64,000 bases of DNA from Ambrosia x helenae. Lineage: Eukaryota > Streptophyta > Magnoliopsida > Asterales > Asteraceae. Both the position numbers and the translations under genes were made by a program. The stretch's first letter is position 1. Every line of letters starts with the position of its first letter. Below are positions 10,301-21,475 of the stretch, in pieces. The notes beneath the pieces were generated by a model that was not told the origin of the DNA, did no database searches, and worked only from the letters and a program-made list of their open reading frames with translations. The stretch covers positions 56,659,453 to 56,723,452 of the forward strand of contig CM061233.1 of the NCBI GenBank assembly GCA_030844895.1. The letters run 5' to 3'.

Positions 10301-10744
10301 TGGTAGAGACGTGTTAAACTATGTCGAGTAACTTTAATGTAAAGGATAAAGCGAAGCAGTATAGATCGAACTTCAATACCGATTTGATGAGACAAGTCTT
10401 ATTTAATTAAACCATTGTAAATAAAATTTTTTTGGTAATAAATGTACTTTGTTATCGAACCGAATACCACCCAAACAATATCATAACAAATATTATTTTC
10501 ATGGTTTTCGAATTCGATACAAGTCAGTTTGGTATTTTTCAGCATTCTTTCACTTCCGGTAGCGAAGTGTTACCGTTCTACTCACAAGTTTATTTACGTA
10601 GATTTTATTTAATTACATCTAATAATATCATAAACATTTTTTTATGTTTTTAAGAATCCCCGCATTGCGCCGAGAAATTCCACCAGTTGTAGTCAAACTG
10701 TGCATCTCTTATTAATTATCATATGTTTATTTGAGTTGTTGCAG

Positions 10745-10905
10745 GAACAGATCAATTACAAACAAAGATATAGTTTTGTGGTACACTGTGGGCTTTCATC
10801 ACAATCCCTGCCAAGAAGACTTTCCAGTGATGGCAACACTTGTAAAACGGATTTGAGTTAAGACCTGTGAACTTTTTTGAAAGAAACCCATTGCTCAAAA
10901 GTTAA
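10745..10905 (+). pseudogene. CuAO terminal exon (HH motif), frameshifted
   Basis: The acceptor TTGCAG ends at 10744. The first base completes a Lys codon, followed by NRSITNKDIVLWYTVGFHHN and PCQEDFPVMAT. The His pair at 10797-10802 includes the third copper ligand. Downstream the frame is lost near 10835-10848. The expected GFELRPVNFFERNPLLK is present from 10849, one frame away, and an extra A near 10897-10900 shifts it again before the C-terminus. In the upstream frame translation stops at 10854-10856. Confidence 0.85.
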
Positions 10906-11311
10906 GAACTCTATCACCATCCGACCACCACCACCATCGCCATATCACCATGAATATCCACCACAGTGATGGAAAAGGAGGTTTCAGCGACGATAATAGG
11001 TTGGGGTAGAGTGATGGTGTACGATGATGTGGTGGGTATAATATTAGTTGAATCCCTAAATTTATATCAACCAATTAATCTGTATGTTCTTGGACAACGC
11101 GTGTAATATTTGAATTTGGCGTTACGATGTCGTTGAAGAAAGTAAATATATGTATCATATTCTTATATCATGTCTAGTTGGGGTGAAATTTGATTTTTTA
11201 TAAGTGCCATGTGAGGCCTACTAGGAATTTGAAAGGGCTTGAAAATACAAGGGTGTAATGGTGTGTGTGGTGTGGTGTGGTGTGGTGTGAATGTGTGTGT
11301 ATATAAAAATA
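10906..11311. other. Intergenic DNA after the CuAO pseudogene
   Basis: Holds a CACCATC-rich stretch (about 10915-10990) and a GTGTG microsatellite (about 11262-11303). No gene or element termini seen. Confidence 0.4.
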
Positions 11312-13041
11312 TTAGGTTATCTACCCGTGTGATACTCGGGTTGAATAATTTAAATTATATATATTATATATAAATTTAAAATATAATTAAGAAAAAATAT
11401 ATTACATATTTTATTTAAAATAAAAAAATATTTGCCTTTACAACTGAAAAAATATTAAATATTCATCAGCCTCTAAATAGTTTCTTGTAAAGAAACACTT
11501 TTATTCACATAAAACGTTTTTCAAACATTCCAAACTATATCTTTCATACCGTAGCTATTACCTTGTAGACTGTAGGTACAAAAAAAAAAATCAAAAAGTA
11601 ATAAGGGCAAATCTATCTAGGCTAAGATATAAAAAATGAAATTAATTTAAAAGTATCTCCTCGTCCGATAAACCATCCAAATAGAGTATTGTTCAGTTTG
11701 GAATTTGACATCAAGTTTCTTCCAAAGGCAAAGTATTTCTAACCTTGAGTGTATAATCATATTTTTTCTAACATCAAGGTCCTTAAACATAATGACATTT
11801 ATTGGTTCAATTTGACTGTATTATAAAAAAATATTGTGTGAATTAATAACATGAAAATAAAGATTGAAACGAATTAGTAATGAAAAGACTGTTTAGAAAT
11901 TGCATTTATCTATTGAAGTAACTTGAAAAAACAAAGTCAATGAAGATTTCAAATAATGATTTTTCATATATAAAATGTAATTTATATATCAAACTATTAT
12001 AATACGAAAATAGCCAAATATATTTAGTTTTGTATTAAATCAAATATTTAATTAATGTGGATTGATTTTTTTTATTTTGTTTGTTCTGAATATTGAAAAA
12101 TATATAGTTTTAAACGTAGAGTGAAAGATCACATATTAAAAACACGTTTTTTAAGGTACACAATTTAAATTTAATAACATATAAATACGTTATCTTAAAA
12201 AAATTAATAAAGATTACTTTTGTTAGTTCATAAACATATTCAAATTATGTGTAATAATTTATTTGTAATTTTTTATTAAAATTTAATTATATTAATTGAT
12301 TTTCAAAAACATAAAATATATATTAAACGGAATTCCAATAATTATATTAATAATTATAGTTGTAACAAATAAAAACTGATACATAAACAAATTAAAATAA
12401 ATGTATTGTTTGAAATAGTTAAATGAGGGGCTTTATGATGGAGTTCTATGTACTCCATATGTTGTGTTTTATTACTATAGATAGAAATCGATTAATGTGG
12501 ATTGATTTATTTTATATATTTGTATTGAAAAATATGAAAGTCTCACAAAAAAAAAACTTGATTAATTGCATTGTGTTATTATTAATTTAGTTATTTGACT
12601 TTTGAACTATTTTAAGCATTTAAAATTAATATGTATTTGCTAAGCATAGTTTAACATCTAAAACAATGACCAAAATAATAAAACTTAATAATCATTTGTC
12701 AAATATTGTAACAAAATTAATTTTAAACTTAGAATAATAGATCAATTTTTTTTAAAAATGGGTTAATTTAAGGTACATGATTTAAATTCAAAGTTAATAA
12801 TATATAAGTAAAAATATGTTATTTAAAAAAGAATCATGTGTTTTCTTTTATTAATGATTTTAGTTACAACTATGATTATTAATATAATTACTAAAATTCA
12901 ATTTAATAAATTTATATTATGCATTTGCAAATCAATTATTATAATTAGATTTGAATTTATTGTATTAAATAATAAAATTTGAGAATTCATAAGGGAGTGT
13001 CATGTGTCCCTCATGTGTTTTCTTTTACTAATATAGATAGA
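11312..13041 (-). mobile_element. Non-autonomous Helitron-like element
   Basis: Read on the minus strand it begins TCTATCTATATTAGTAAAAG (5' TC end at 13041) and ends CACGGGTAGATAACCTAA (CTRR end at 11312). A 5-bp stem (ACCCG…CGGGT) lies 11 bases before the end. It sits between A and T (T at 13042, A at 11311 on plus), as Helitrons do. A second 5'-type end (TATAGATAGA, about 12476-12485) with similar subterminal sequence lies inside, so two copies may be joined or nested. It is AT-rich and encodes no RepHel. Confidence 0.68.
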
Positions 13042-13060
13042 TTAAATTTGAAATAAAAAA

Positions 13061-13350
13061 GGGTTATTAGATTTTATTACTCCCAACTATATGGTATTGG
13101 CCACTGCCACTCCCTACTATTACTTTGACTTCTGCCACTCTCAACTTAACACTTTGTTTGTTGTGTCACTCCAGAGGTACTTGCCATGTCAGATCCACGT
13201 TAGTTCCAAGTTAGATCCACGTCAGATTCGAGAGTGACACAACAAACAATTAAGGTGTTAAGTTAGGAGTGGCGGGAGCCAAAGTGATAGTCGGGAGTGG
13301 CAGCGGCCAATACCATATAATTGGGAGTAATAAAATCCAAAAATCCAATA
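13061..13350. mobile_element. Second hairpin MITE, same family as 3952-4219
   Basis: Fold-back arms: GATTTTATTACTCCCAACTA and the matching GGGAGTAATAAAATC, plus ACTTTGTTTGTTGTGTCACT and AGTGACACAACAAACAAT. The inner organisation (GGCCA…CTATTA.TTTGACT…CTCTCAACTTA.CACTTTGTTTGTT) matches the first MITE base for base in many places. The right arm has about 8 extra bases at the tip. Confidence 0.75.
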
Positions 13351-14485
13351 AAACAATAGTTGTTGTTGAAGGTGGCTATGAGGTGGAAGTATTTAATAGG
13401 TGGATGAATTGCCCCTTCCCCGTGAAATATTTCACACCACAACCCTCGGATCCATTTTAGTGGCCTTTTCATAAGGAAGGGCGGTGTGGGAGCATCAAAT
13501 CAGGCGCTAAAATGGGTTTTCACGCCTTTTCATAAGCCACTACAGGTGGCCTTAAGGTTTTAATATTTGTAAGCTTCAATTTTGATTATTTTGATTATTT
13601 TGATTATTTTGATTATTGCAGGTAGTGACACAGCAAATCAAGACTGATAAAAGCCTCTGGTATGAAAATAGCTCATTTACTTTCGACCTCTTGCCTAGGA
13701 CTGTAAACAAGCCGAGCCGAATCGGGATAGGGTGGTTTCAAGCTTGAGCTCAAAATTAAACGGGGCAGCTTGGTTTGGTTCGGCTTTAGCATGATATTGA
13801 AGTGAAACGAGGCTACGTGCCGAGCCTGGGCTCGGTTACAAAATGAGTAAGCTCATCTCATAGTGTTTCCAATCGAGTTTTTTTAGTTAGATTTGTTCGA
13901 GTTTTTTTCGAACGAGCTGTGTGTCGCGAGCTTTTGTTGATATTTTAGTTAGTCTTACCCATTGAGCTTATCCTCTTGTTCCAAAAATATCCCTAACTTG
14001 TTGATTCATTAAACAGATAAAATGCCCATAAACGTTTGTTATGTTTCAAACCAAATCTCTACTTTATATTGCATTAAAAAGTATCAAAAATGGTTAAGAT
14101 GGTCTTCTTACAACCATTTTAAGATGACATTTAAACAGCCACAAGTCTAAATCTCTAATTTTTACCTATTTTCTACGCTATATGCCCCTATGTAAAAACA
14201 TGGATGGCAATTATATTACCTACTAATGCAACTCACTCTAGGAACATTCTTTTTGAAACCGCATGTAATAGATATCTACAAATCATAAATACGAATTAAT
14301 AATGATTTACGTTTAGTAGGTAGCAATTTGATTTCCAAAGTGCTTGTTATTAGTAAAGTTCCATTGCCAAACTATCTTTTTGTTTTGGATGATAGACGCT
14401 CATAAAGGAACGAAAATTTATCAAATACTTTATTTTTATGATGATGCATGTTTCAAACGCTATTATAAAATTTTGGTTGCAAATG
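13351..14485. other. Intergenic DNA with a 10-bp tandem repeat
   Basis: 13579-13618 is about four copies of TTTTGATTAT. From about 13704 TAGGACTGTAAACAAGCCGAG starts a CGAGC-rich repeat typical of small hAT-like elements, but no second terminus was identified. No coding region is supported. Confidence 0.4.
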
Positions 14486-14490
14486 TTTAT

Positions 14491-14623
14491 TAATAGATAA
14501 TGTATTTCAAGTAAATTGTAATTTGTATTTAATGTATTTATCTCTTACCAAATATAAGAGATAAGACTTGTACTATATATTGATTACCCTATGAATGAAA
14601 GGTCAAGGATTGATACTCTAATA
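14491..14623 (+). repeat. 5' LTR of copia B (133 bp)
   Basis: Starts TAATAGATAATG and ends GATACTCTAATA. It carries an inner hairpin (TATCTCTTACCAAATATAAG then AGATA) and a TATA-like TACTATATATTG. It is unusually short for an LTR. Confidence 0.93.
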
Positions 14624-14757
14624 TGGTATCAAGAGACTCATAACCCTACCTCGATCCTTCGCTTCTGCTGCCTCTTCTTTCTGCCGTCGCACTGCACAGC
14701 AGTCGACATTCTTTTCTGCCTTCTAACCATACTACATCCGATCCTCTCCCATCCATT

Positions 14758-15516
14758 ATGTCTTCTCCAAGCAACTCTTCTACCATCACACCCACCATCA
14801 ATGTTGAATCCAAACTACACCTTGCTGCCACCGTCTCGAATATCAAGAATTTTGTTCCCGTAATTCTTGAAATCGAGTCGGCTCAATATTTTTCTTGGGC
14901 TATGTTGTTTAAGCTTCATTGCAAGGCCTTTATGGTGGATGATCACCTACGGCCTCGTGTTATCTCATCCGATCCCAATGAGGCCGAATCCTCCACCACT
15001 AATGACGAGTGGGAACGCCTTGATGCAATCGTCTTGCAATGGATCTATACCACCATCTCCAATGATTTACTGCACACTATCATCAACAACATCTCTAATG
15101 CATATGAGGCATGGGTCGCCATTGAAGGCCTGTTTCATGATAACAAGAGTGCTCGGGCTATACATCTTATGGGTAAGTTTTCTAATACTCGCTTGGACGG
15201 TTTTCCTAATATGTCTGCTTATTGCCAGGCTCTCAAAGTCCTGGTTGATCAACTTGCAAATGTTGACGCGCCGGTGGACAACGACCGCTTGGTGCTACAA
15301 CTTCTGGCCGGCCTAAATGACCAATATGAAAGCATCTCCACCATACTAAAAAATACCCACCCGCTACCCACCTTTTATAATGCTCGTTCAAAACTTATTC
15401 AAGCCGAATCCGATAAAGCCGAACGAGCCTTAGCCACCTCTAAAAACAGCCTCCAATGCCCTCACTGCTACCACCAACAACCGCACCCAACCACCCAAAC
15501 CATCCCGACCCCCTGA
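14758..15516 (+). pseudogene. Copia B Gag
   Basis: A 252-codon frame from an ATG 134 bp after the LTR. It has the copia Gag signature: a W (YFSWAMLFKLH) near residue 48, then the UBN2-type capsid region (DAIVLQWIYTTISNDLL…AWVAIEGLFHD…ALKVLVDQLANV). The frame is lost at about 15450-15516. The expected RGRGR…GGFSRG basic tail continues in another frame, so Gag is disconnected from protease by a frameshift. Confidence 0.88.
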
Positions 15517-16860
15517 ACGCCACTATGGCCGCGGACGTGGTCGATTCACTCGCCGCAGACGTGGTCGTGGTGGTTTCAGCCGTGGTCCAACCCAACACAG
15601 CTACTTCTGGCCACCCCAATACCCTTCGCCATTTTCCTATTTTCCCCAGCCCAACCACAACACGACCCAAAATTCATTTAATCCAGCCCACTACTCACCT
15701 TACTCATCACCCTCTCCATTCCCCTGGCCCAATCCCGTATGCCCATACCCTAATTCTGATCAGCCCAGCAATAATCACCAATTGGCCCCAGTCCCAACAA
15801 GGCCTATTAGGCCCCCGTCCACAGCAGAGTAACTACGCAGCATATAGCCCAACTGACATTGAACAAGCCCTCTACACCATGACTCTCCAGCAGCCCGATC
15901 TAACACAGTACATGGACACCGGTGCATCTTCCACTATGACACATGATCAAGGTGATTTCCATTCTTTTTCTAATACGTGCATTCCACAATATATTATTTC
16001 TAATACGTGCATTCCTCAATATATTATAGTAGGTAATGGTCATACTATCCCGGTACTAGGACAAGGCACAAAATACCTTCCCAAGCCATTCCCACCCTTT
16101 GTCCTTAAAAACGTACTTTATTCCCCTAAATTAGTTAAAAACCTTATTTCGGTTCGTCGTTTTACTAGAGATAATTGGGTGTCTGTTGAATTTGTCCCGT
16201 TTGGTTTTCTTGTGAAGGACCTCAAGACGCGGACCCCGCTCCTGCGGTGGAACAGCAGCGGTGACCTCTACCCTCTAGTGCTCGGGTCCTCCTCCTCTAC
16301 TCCCACAGCCTGCGTTGCCATCTCTGCAGATCTCTGGCATCAACGTCTTGGCCATCCGGGACGCTCGTCTTTAATTTCTCTTAAAACTAATAATTCTGTT
16401 TCTTTTAATAAATTCAATAAACATGTCTATGACTCGTGTGTTTTTGGTAAAAGTATTCGGTTGCCTTTCTTTTCTAGTAATAATTGTGTGTTTCAACATT
16501 TTGATATGATTCATAGTGATGTGTGGACCTCTCCCATTATTAGTTCTTCTGGTCATAAATACTATGTCCTATTTTTATATGATTATTCAAATTTCTTGTG
16601 GACATACCCTCTCACCCAAAAGTCAAACGTATTTAATGCCTTTATTCAATTTACTTCCACAATTAAAACACAATTCGAGCGCACCATTAAAAATTTTCAA
16701 TGTGATAATGGTGGCGAGTATGTAAACAAATCTTTCCAAAAATTTTCACCACTAATGGCTTTCTCTACCGTTTATCGTGCCCATATACCTCTTCCCAAAA
16801 CGGAAAAGCCGAAAGAAAAATCCGCACCATTAATAATGTCATCCGCACTCTCATGGCCCA
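15456..16860 (+). pseudogene. Copia B protease and N-terminal integrase
   Basis: The frame enters copia sequence at about 15840. YMDTGASSTMTHDQGDF is the protease active site (DTGA). A perfect-period 30-bp duplication (about 15970-16029) repeats SNTCIPQYII inside the protease. Gag-pre-integrase LWHQRLGHPG and integrase HSDVW…FLYDYSNFLWTYP, FQCDNGGEYVN follow. Near 16770 the frame is lost; QNGKAERKIRTIN is in the next frame. The ORF continues to 17162 out of frame, which is not meaningful coding. Confidence 0.85.
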
Positions 16861-17545
16861 CGCATCCTTACCCACCCATTTTTGCCATTTTGCCCTTGAA
16901 ACCGCAACATACTTACTCAACATCCTTCCCAATAAAGTCACCAACCATAAAACCCCCACCGAACTTTTATATCATTCCACACCCACATATGATCACCTTC
17001 GCGTCTTTGGGTGCCTTTGCTACCCTCTCACTCCATCTACCACCATCCACAAACTTGAAAACCGTGCTCAACCTTGCGTCTTTCTCGGTTATCCTCCTTC
17101 CCACAGGGGGTACCGGTGCCTTGACTTGCAAACCAAACAGGTCTATATTTGCAGACACGTAGCTTTCAACGAAACCACATTCCCATTCAAACAATCAATC
17201 GCCCCACCACCCACCTACACATTTTTAGACAACCATTTCCCTCACCACATCCTACCCCACGTTAACTGCCCCACAACACCCAACCCAAACACGCAACCCA
17301 AACACCCAGCCCACGGCCCAACAATCAACCCCTTCCCTGGCCCAGCTACGACCCAGCCCAGCCCCTCCGTCCCACCGTCCAGCCCATCCCAGCCGACCCA
17401 CACAACCTCCGGCCCATCTCTAACCCCGCAGCCCACACCGTCCAACCCTTCACCACAAACACCCGCCCACTCCATACCTATACTGCCACCACCTCCCCCA
17501 CCGGCCCGGACCATGCAGACAACGCTCAATGAGCGGCATCTTTAA
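16780..17545 (+). pseudogene. Copia B integrase C-terminal part and Pro-rich linker
   Basis: In this frame the catalytic Glu motif QNGKAERK lies at about 16795. Then follow HFALETATYLLNILPNKVTN, HLRVFGCLCYP and CVFLGYPPSHRGYRCLD (GKGY-type module). From about 17230 to 17510 the protein is a Pro/Thr/Ser-rich linker to RT. It ends at a stop at 17543-17545, 80 bp before the RT frame. Confidence 0.85.
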
Positions 17546-17624
17546 ACCAAAACAACCCTTTAACCTTAACACCACCACCACCACTAACACAATTGTACCC
17601 GTTCCCTAAAACCCGGTCGATGCC

Positions 17625-19148
17625 TTGACTATACCGGAATGGTACACCGCCATGACTTTTGAATATAATGCACTTGTTAGAAACGAAACTTGGGAATCAG
17701 TACCTATACATCCGGACATGAATATTATTCGTAGTATGTGGTTATTTAAACACAAATACGGGTCGGATGGGTCACTGGAACGCTATAAGGCCAGATTGGT
17801 TTGTGATGGTCGCCTACAACAGGTTGACATTGATTGTGGGGAAACATTCAGCCCGGTAGTTAAGCCGGCTACCATACGTACAGTTTTATCCATTGCTCTC
17901 TCTAAGCAGTGGTCCATTCATCAGCTGGATGTCACCAATGCCTTCTTACACGGGAACTTGAATGAAACAGTTTACATGTACCAGCCAATGGGGTTTCGTA
18001 ATAAACAATTTCCTGATCATGTCTGTTTGCTCAAGAGGTCTCTATACGGACTTAAACAAGCACCGCGAGCATGGTACCAACGGTTTACAGATTTTGTCTT
18101 ATCCATGGGGTTCAATCATAGCAAAAGTGATGCCTCTTTATTCACTTTTCAACAGGGTATGCATACAGCTTATCTTCTTCTTTATGTTGATGACATTCTA
18201 CTAGTCACCTCCACTGACAAGCTTCGCCACTCTCTCTTGGCAAAGTTGGCAAATGAATTTGTCATGAAAGACCTCGGCCCTCTCAGTTATTTTCTGGGTA
18301 TCTCTGTGTCACGCACCAAAGACACCATGTTTCTCTCCCAGCAGTCCTATGCGACTGACATTATTGCACGTGCCGGTATGCAGTCGTGCAATCCTGTGTC
18401 CACTCTGGTCGACACAAATAGCAAGCTTAGTAACCACACCAGCGAGCTGTTTCATGACCTCACCCTATATCGGAGTCTTGCTGGCGCTCTTCAGTACCTT
18501 ACTTTTACGAGACCGGATATCTCCTATGCAGTTCAGCAGGTTTGCATGCATATGCACTCTCCCCGCCTTGATCACTGGAACGCTCTTAAGCGTATCATTC
18601 GTTATTTAAAGGGTACGACTACGCTTGGGTTAACTCTTCATGGCTGCCGCACCCAATCTTTGGTTTCCTATATAGATGCTGACTGGGCAGGTTGCCCCGA
18701 CACCAGGCGTTCGACAAGCGGCTACTGCATTTATTTCGGTGATAACCTTATTTCTTGGTTGTCTAAACGCCAAAGCACAGTGTCCAGATCAAGCGCCGAA
18801 GCTGAATATCGGGGAGTTGCAAATGTAGTGGCCGAAGTATGTTGGATTCGCAATCTACTTCTCGAATTGCACCATCCTCTCTCTCACGCAACTATTGTCT
18901 ATTGTGACAATGTGAGTGCAATTTATTTATCAGGGAACCCTGTGCAACACTAGTGTACCAAACACATCGAGTTAGACATCTACTTTGTTTGTGAACAGGT
19001 TCAACAAGGCCACGTCAGGGTACTTCACGTTCCTTTACGTTACCAGATTGCAGATATATTCACCAAAGGTCTACCTCGTGTTTTATTTGAAGACTTCAGG
19101 GACAGTCTCAGCATCCAGTCTCTTCCCGCTTCGACTACGGGGGTGTAA
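17625..19148 (+). pseudogene. Copia B reverse transcriptase and RNase H
   Basis: An open frame to 18953, then one stop. RT motifs in order: YKARLVCDG, FSPVVKPATIRTVLSIA, QLDVTNAFLHG, LYGLKQAPRAWYQRF, LLLYVDDILLVTS (intact YVDD), FLGISVSRT. RNase H follows: DADWAGCPDTRRSTSGYCIY, SSAEAEYRG, YCDNVSAIYLSGNPVQH. The TAG at 18951-18953 replaces a codon within QHxxTKHIELD, and the frame continues to IADIFTKGLP and ends at the purine tract. One base change separates this from a full-length RT/RNase H. Confidence 0.92.
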
Positions 19149-19278
19149 TAGATAATGTATTTCAAGTCAATTGTAATTTGTATTTAATGTATTTATCTCT
19201 TACCAAATATAAGAGATAAGACTTGTACTATATATTGATTACCGTATGAATGAAAGGTCAAGGATTGATACTCTAATA
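19146..19278 (+). repeat. 3' LTR of copia B
   Basis: Partner of 14491-14623. The two visible differences are A/C in CAAGT(A/C)AATT and C/G in TTACC(C/G)TATG. Confidence 0.93.
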
Positions 19279-19283
19279 TTTAT

Positions 19284-21185
19284 ATGTATGATTACATTAT
19301 ACTTAAAATCTTGAGAATAAGCAGGTGTCTTGAGAATATCTTTCTCACAAGGCTAAGAGTAACAACGATCCACGAGATAGTTTATTTTCAATGACAAATA
19401 GCAATAGTAATATCTATAATGATATGATATTGACCTTGAATGGGTCGTTAAACGGGGGATAAGAGGCTACCGCTCAACAAGCGTTGGAGTTGTTGATTGA
19501 GTTGGCTGGGATGGACCCATTGTGTTTTTACTTTTTTGGCATCTCATTGCTAATAGTAAAATTCATTTGTAAAAAAAGCTCCATAATGCTGAACAATATA
19601 TTATATTTTACTTTGTTCCTTAGGTTTATTGTAGGTACATAGATCACTTGTAGTTGATATTGGTTCCTAAAGTGGATGTCTTCTTATATACTAGATGCTG
19701 GACCATTGCTATAAGTTAACTATTTCTTCTTTGAAGTTTGATAAATTGAATCAAAATTTGTTAATTTTTAATTGGCTTAGATAGAAAATTTTAGTCCTAA
19801 GGAGGCAAGACAAAGGATTAAACGTCTCCCAAAGTGTGTTTTAACGCATAGAAGTTTATAATCCATTGTATATATTGTTTTGGTAAAAAAATTAAAAAAC
19901 AAAAATTAACTTTGTATTTCAAATCAGAAATGTGAGGTTGTGTGATAAGGATGTTTATTTTGTGAATAATCAGTTATATTCTGAGAATGGTTTAGTTTAA
20001 TATGCAAAAGAATAATTCTAACAACTATGATTAGGATGACAAAGCAAAAGCAATAAATTGGACAGTTGTATCTTTAGATGGAACTGTAATAAAGAAATTA
20101 GTTTAAGCTTCTAAAAATGAAACAATGAAATACAAGAACACTTGATGTACGGGGGGAAGCCCTTGATCAATCTAGATCGCCGGCACAAAACCTTGGGATG
20201 AGTCAAATGAAAAATGGCAAGGACAATTGTCATACGCCAAGTACACATAATTGAGTATTGCAGTGAAAAATGGCAACTCGTAAGAGAAAACATGGACGAA
20301 AGAGGTGCTAATTTCTCGCGGAGGTAGACATAGTTAAAAACCGACTTAGCTAATAAAATGCATGCATGAAATCAACTGATTTTATAACATATTTGTAGTC
20401 TTTCATGCAATACCAGATGCGTTAGGCTTCGATGGTCAGACTTCTAAGGCATTGTGGTTATTTCATCAACTTTTTGGTTTGTAATGTAATCGAGTTACAT
20501 GTCTTTTGTTGTTTTACTGTTGGCAATTTACTTTCTCTTATTTTTTTTTTTATTTTTTTTGTTGAGTTAAGGAGCTGTGTTTTTTTTTACACATTACCAA
20601 GAAATAGTTATGCCATATTATTACCGTTAAAAACGTGACCACCGGATGGGTACTATACAATATATTACGAGATGAGATAGGATTAATAAACTAAAACAAA
20701 CAAGTATAGCGTTGGAAATTGTTGTGGTGTAGTATCACACGGGTTTCCTACTTAATTTTAATGTTTGTTCCATTCAATTATTAATTTAAGAAATGGAAGT
20801 TTACTTGACTCTGAGTTATCATGATCCAAGCACTATGAGTTACACTGTAAATAAGTTGTTATTGTAAGCAAATGTTGTTTGATTACTTTTAACGGATCAT
20901 AATTTTTTTATAATGTTAATATACGTATAAAAGTCTTAAAGGTTAAAGAAAAGATCTTATATTTGATATGTATTGAAGTCATTAAACTTAAGCGTCAAAG
21001 TTTATATTCGCTAACTTTTAATTTAATTTATTTTTATGTGTTTTACCTTTTCTGTTTTCTTATTCTTTTGTTATTATAGTCAACTTTAAACATATTTTTT
21101 TTCTCTTTTAAATTTTACAAATGTGACTTTTTGTAAAATTCAATATACGAACAAGTATCGGTTTTCTTCCTTTTTATGATTTTTT
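19284..21185. other. AT-rich intergenic DNA, no gene seen
   Basis: Short frames of 60-68 codons only, with no recognisable motif. It contains T-runs (about 20540-20590) and a piece near 20720-20745 (GTATCACACGGGTTTCCTAC) that resembles the 3' subterminal sequence of the Helitron at 11312, but I cannot define an element. Confidence 0.4.
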
Positions 21186-21343
21186 TGACGAACCTACCAA
21201 TGCAGTAATAAACCAAATTGATTCTAACCAAATAACTTTGCACTGGTATCATTTGCTATATCGAGTGATATCATATTGTTGTTGTAACGAATTAAAAAAA
21301 TATTGATCGAGTACCCGCAATAACGTACGGGTAATCCTACTAG
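21186..21343 (+). mobile_element. Helitron-like 3' end fragment (left copy)
   Basis: Ends with a hairpin (TACCCG…CGGGTA) then ATCCTACTAG followed by T, the CTRR^T terminus of Helitrons. The 5' end of this Helitron was not located to the left. The same block recurs at 31344-31501, where the stem has one mismatch. Confidence 0.55.
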
Positions 21344-21475
21344 TCAACAATTAATGCCGACTCAGGTAATGGTCATTTGTTGTGATGGTTCACTTATCCA
21401 ACAAAAACTAAGAAGTTTCCATTGTTGACGATCTTGTTCGTCCTCACTTCCACCATCAACATGGGATTGATTTAG

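Larger units (their letters stand above)
1..10905 (+). pseudogene. Copper amine oxidase (primary-amine oxidase) pseudogene, 5' partial, four exons
   Basis: Four exon blocks in order encode the C-terminal two-thirds of a plant copper amine oxidase, an apoplastic or peroxisomal enzyme that oxidises polyamines and other primary amines to aldehydes, ammonia and H2O2. Joining 1-839, 3787-3900, 9393-9925 and 10745-10905 at GT/AG borders gives a continuous family match: substrate-channel Asp, TPQ site NYDY, copper-binding HDH and the terminal HH motif. The gene is dead. Codon 9798-9800 is TAG where the family has Gln after DDDYP, and the last exon is frameshifted twice. Upstream exons are outside the window. 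Introns 1 and 2 are swollen to about 2.9 and 5.5 kb by transposons. No other host gene was recognised. Confidence 0.93.
14491..19278 (+). mobile_element. Ty1-copia retrotransposon B with very short LTRs
   Basis: The element is 4,788 bp, bounded by 133-bp LTRs (14491-14623 and 19146-19278) that differ at only two positions by eye, and by the target duplication TTTAT (14486-14490 and 19279-19283). A primer-binding site TGGTATCAAGAG follows at 14624 and a purine tract (CTACGGGGGTG) precedes the 3' LTR. Domain order is gag, protease, integrase, RT, RNase H. A few frameshifts and one late stop break an otherwise well preserved pol. Ale/Retrofit-like by size (inference). The near-identical LTRs indicate a recent insertion. 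Confidence 0.95.

Noticed and set aside
13610..13700. Possible exon after ATTGCAG near 13622
   Set aside because: The following frame hits stops quickly and matches nothing in the CuAO, whose C-terminus is already accounted for at 10.9 kb.
19284..21185. Small frames such as 20111-20293 and 20432-20638
   Set aside because: Short, hydrophobic or T-run translations with no motif and no neighbouring gene.
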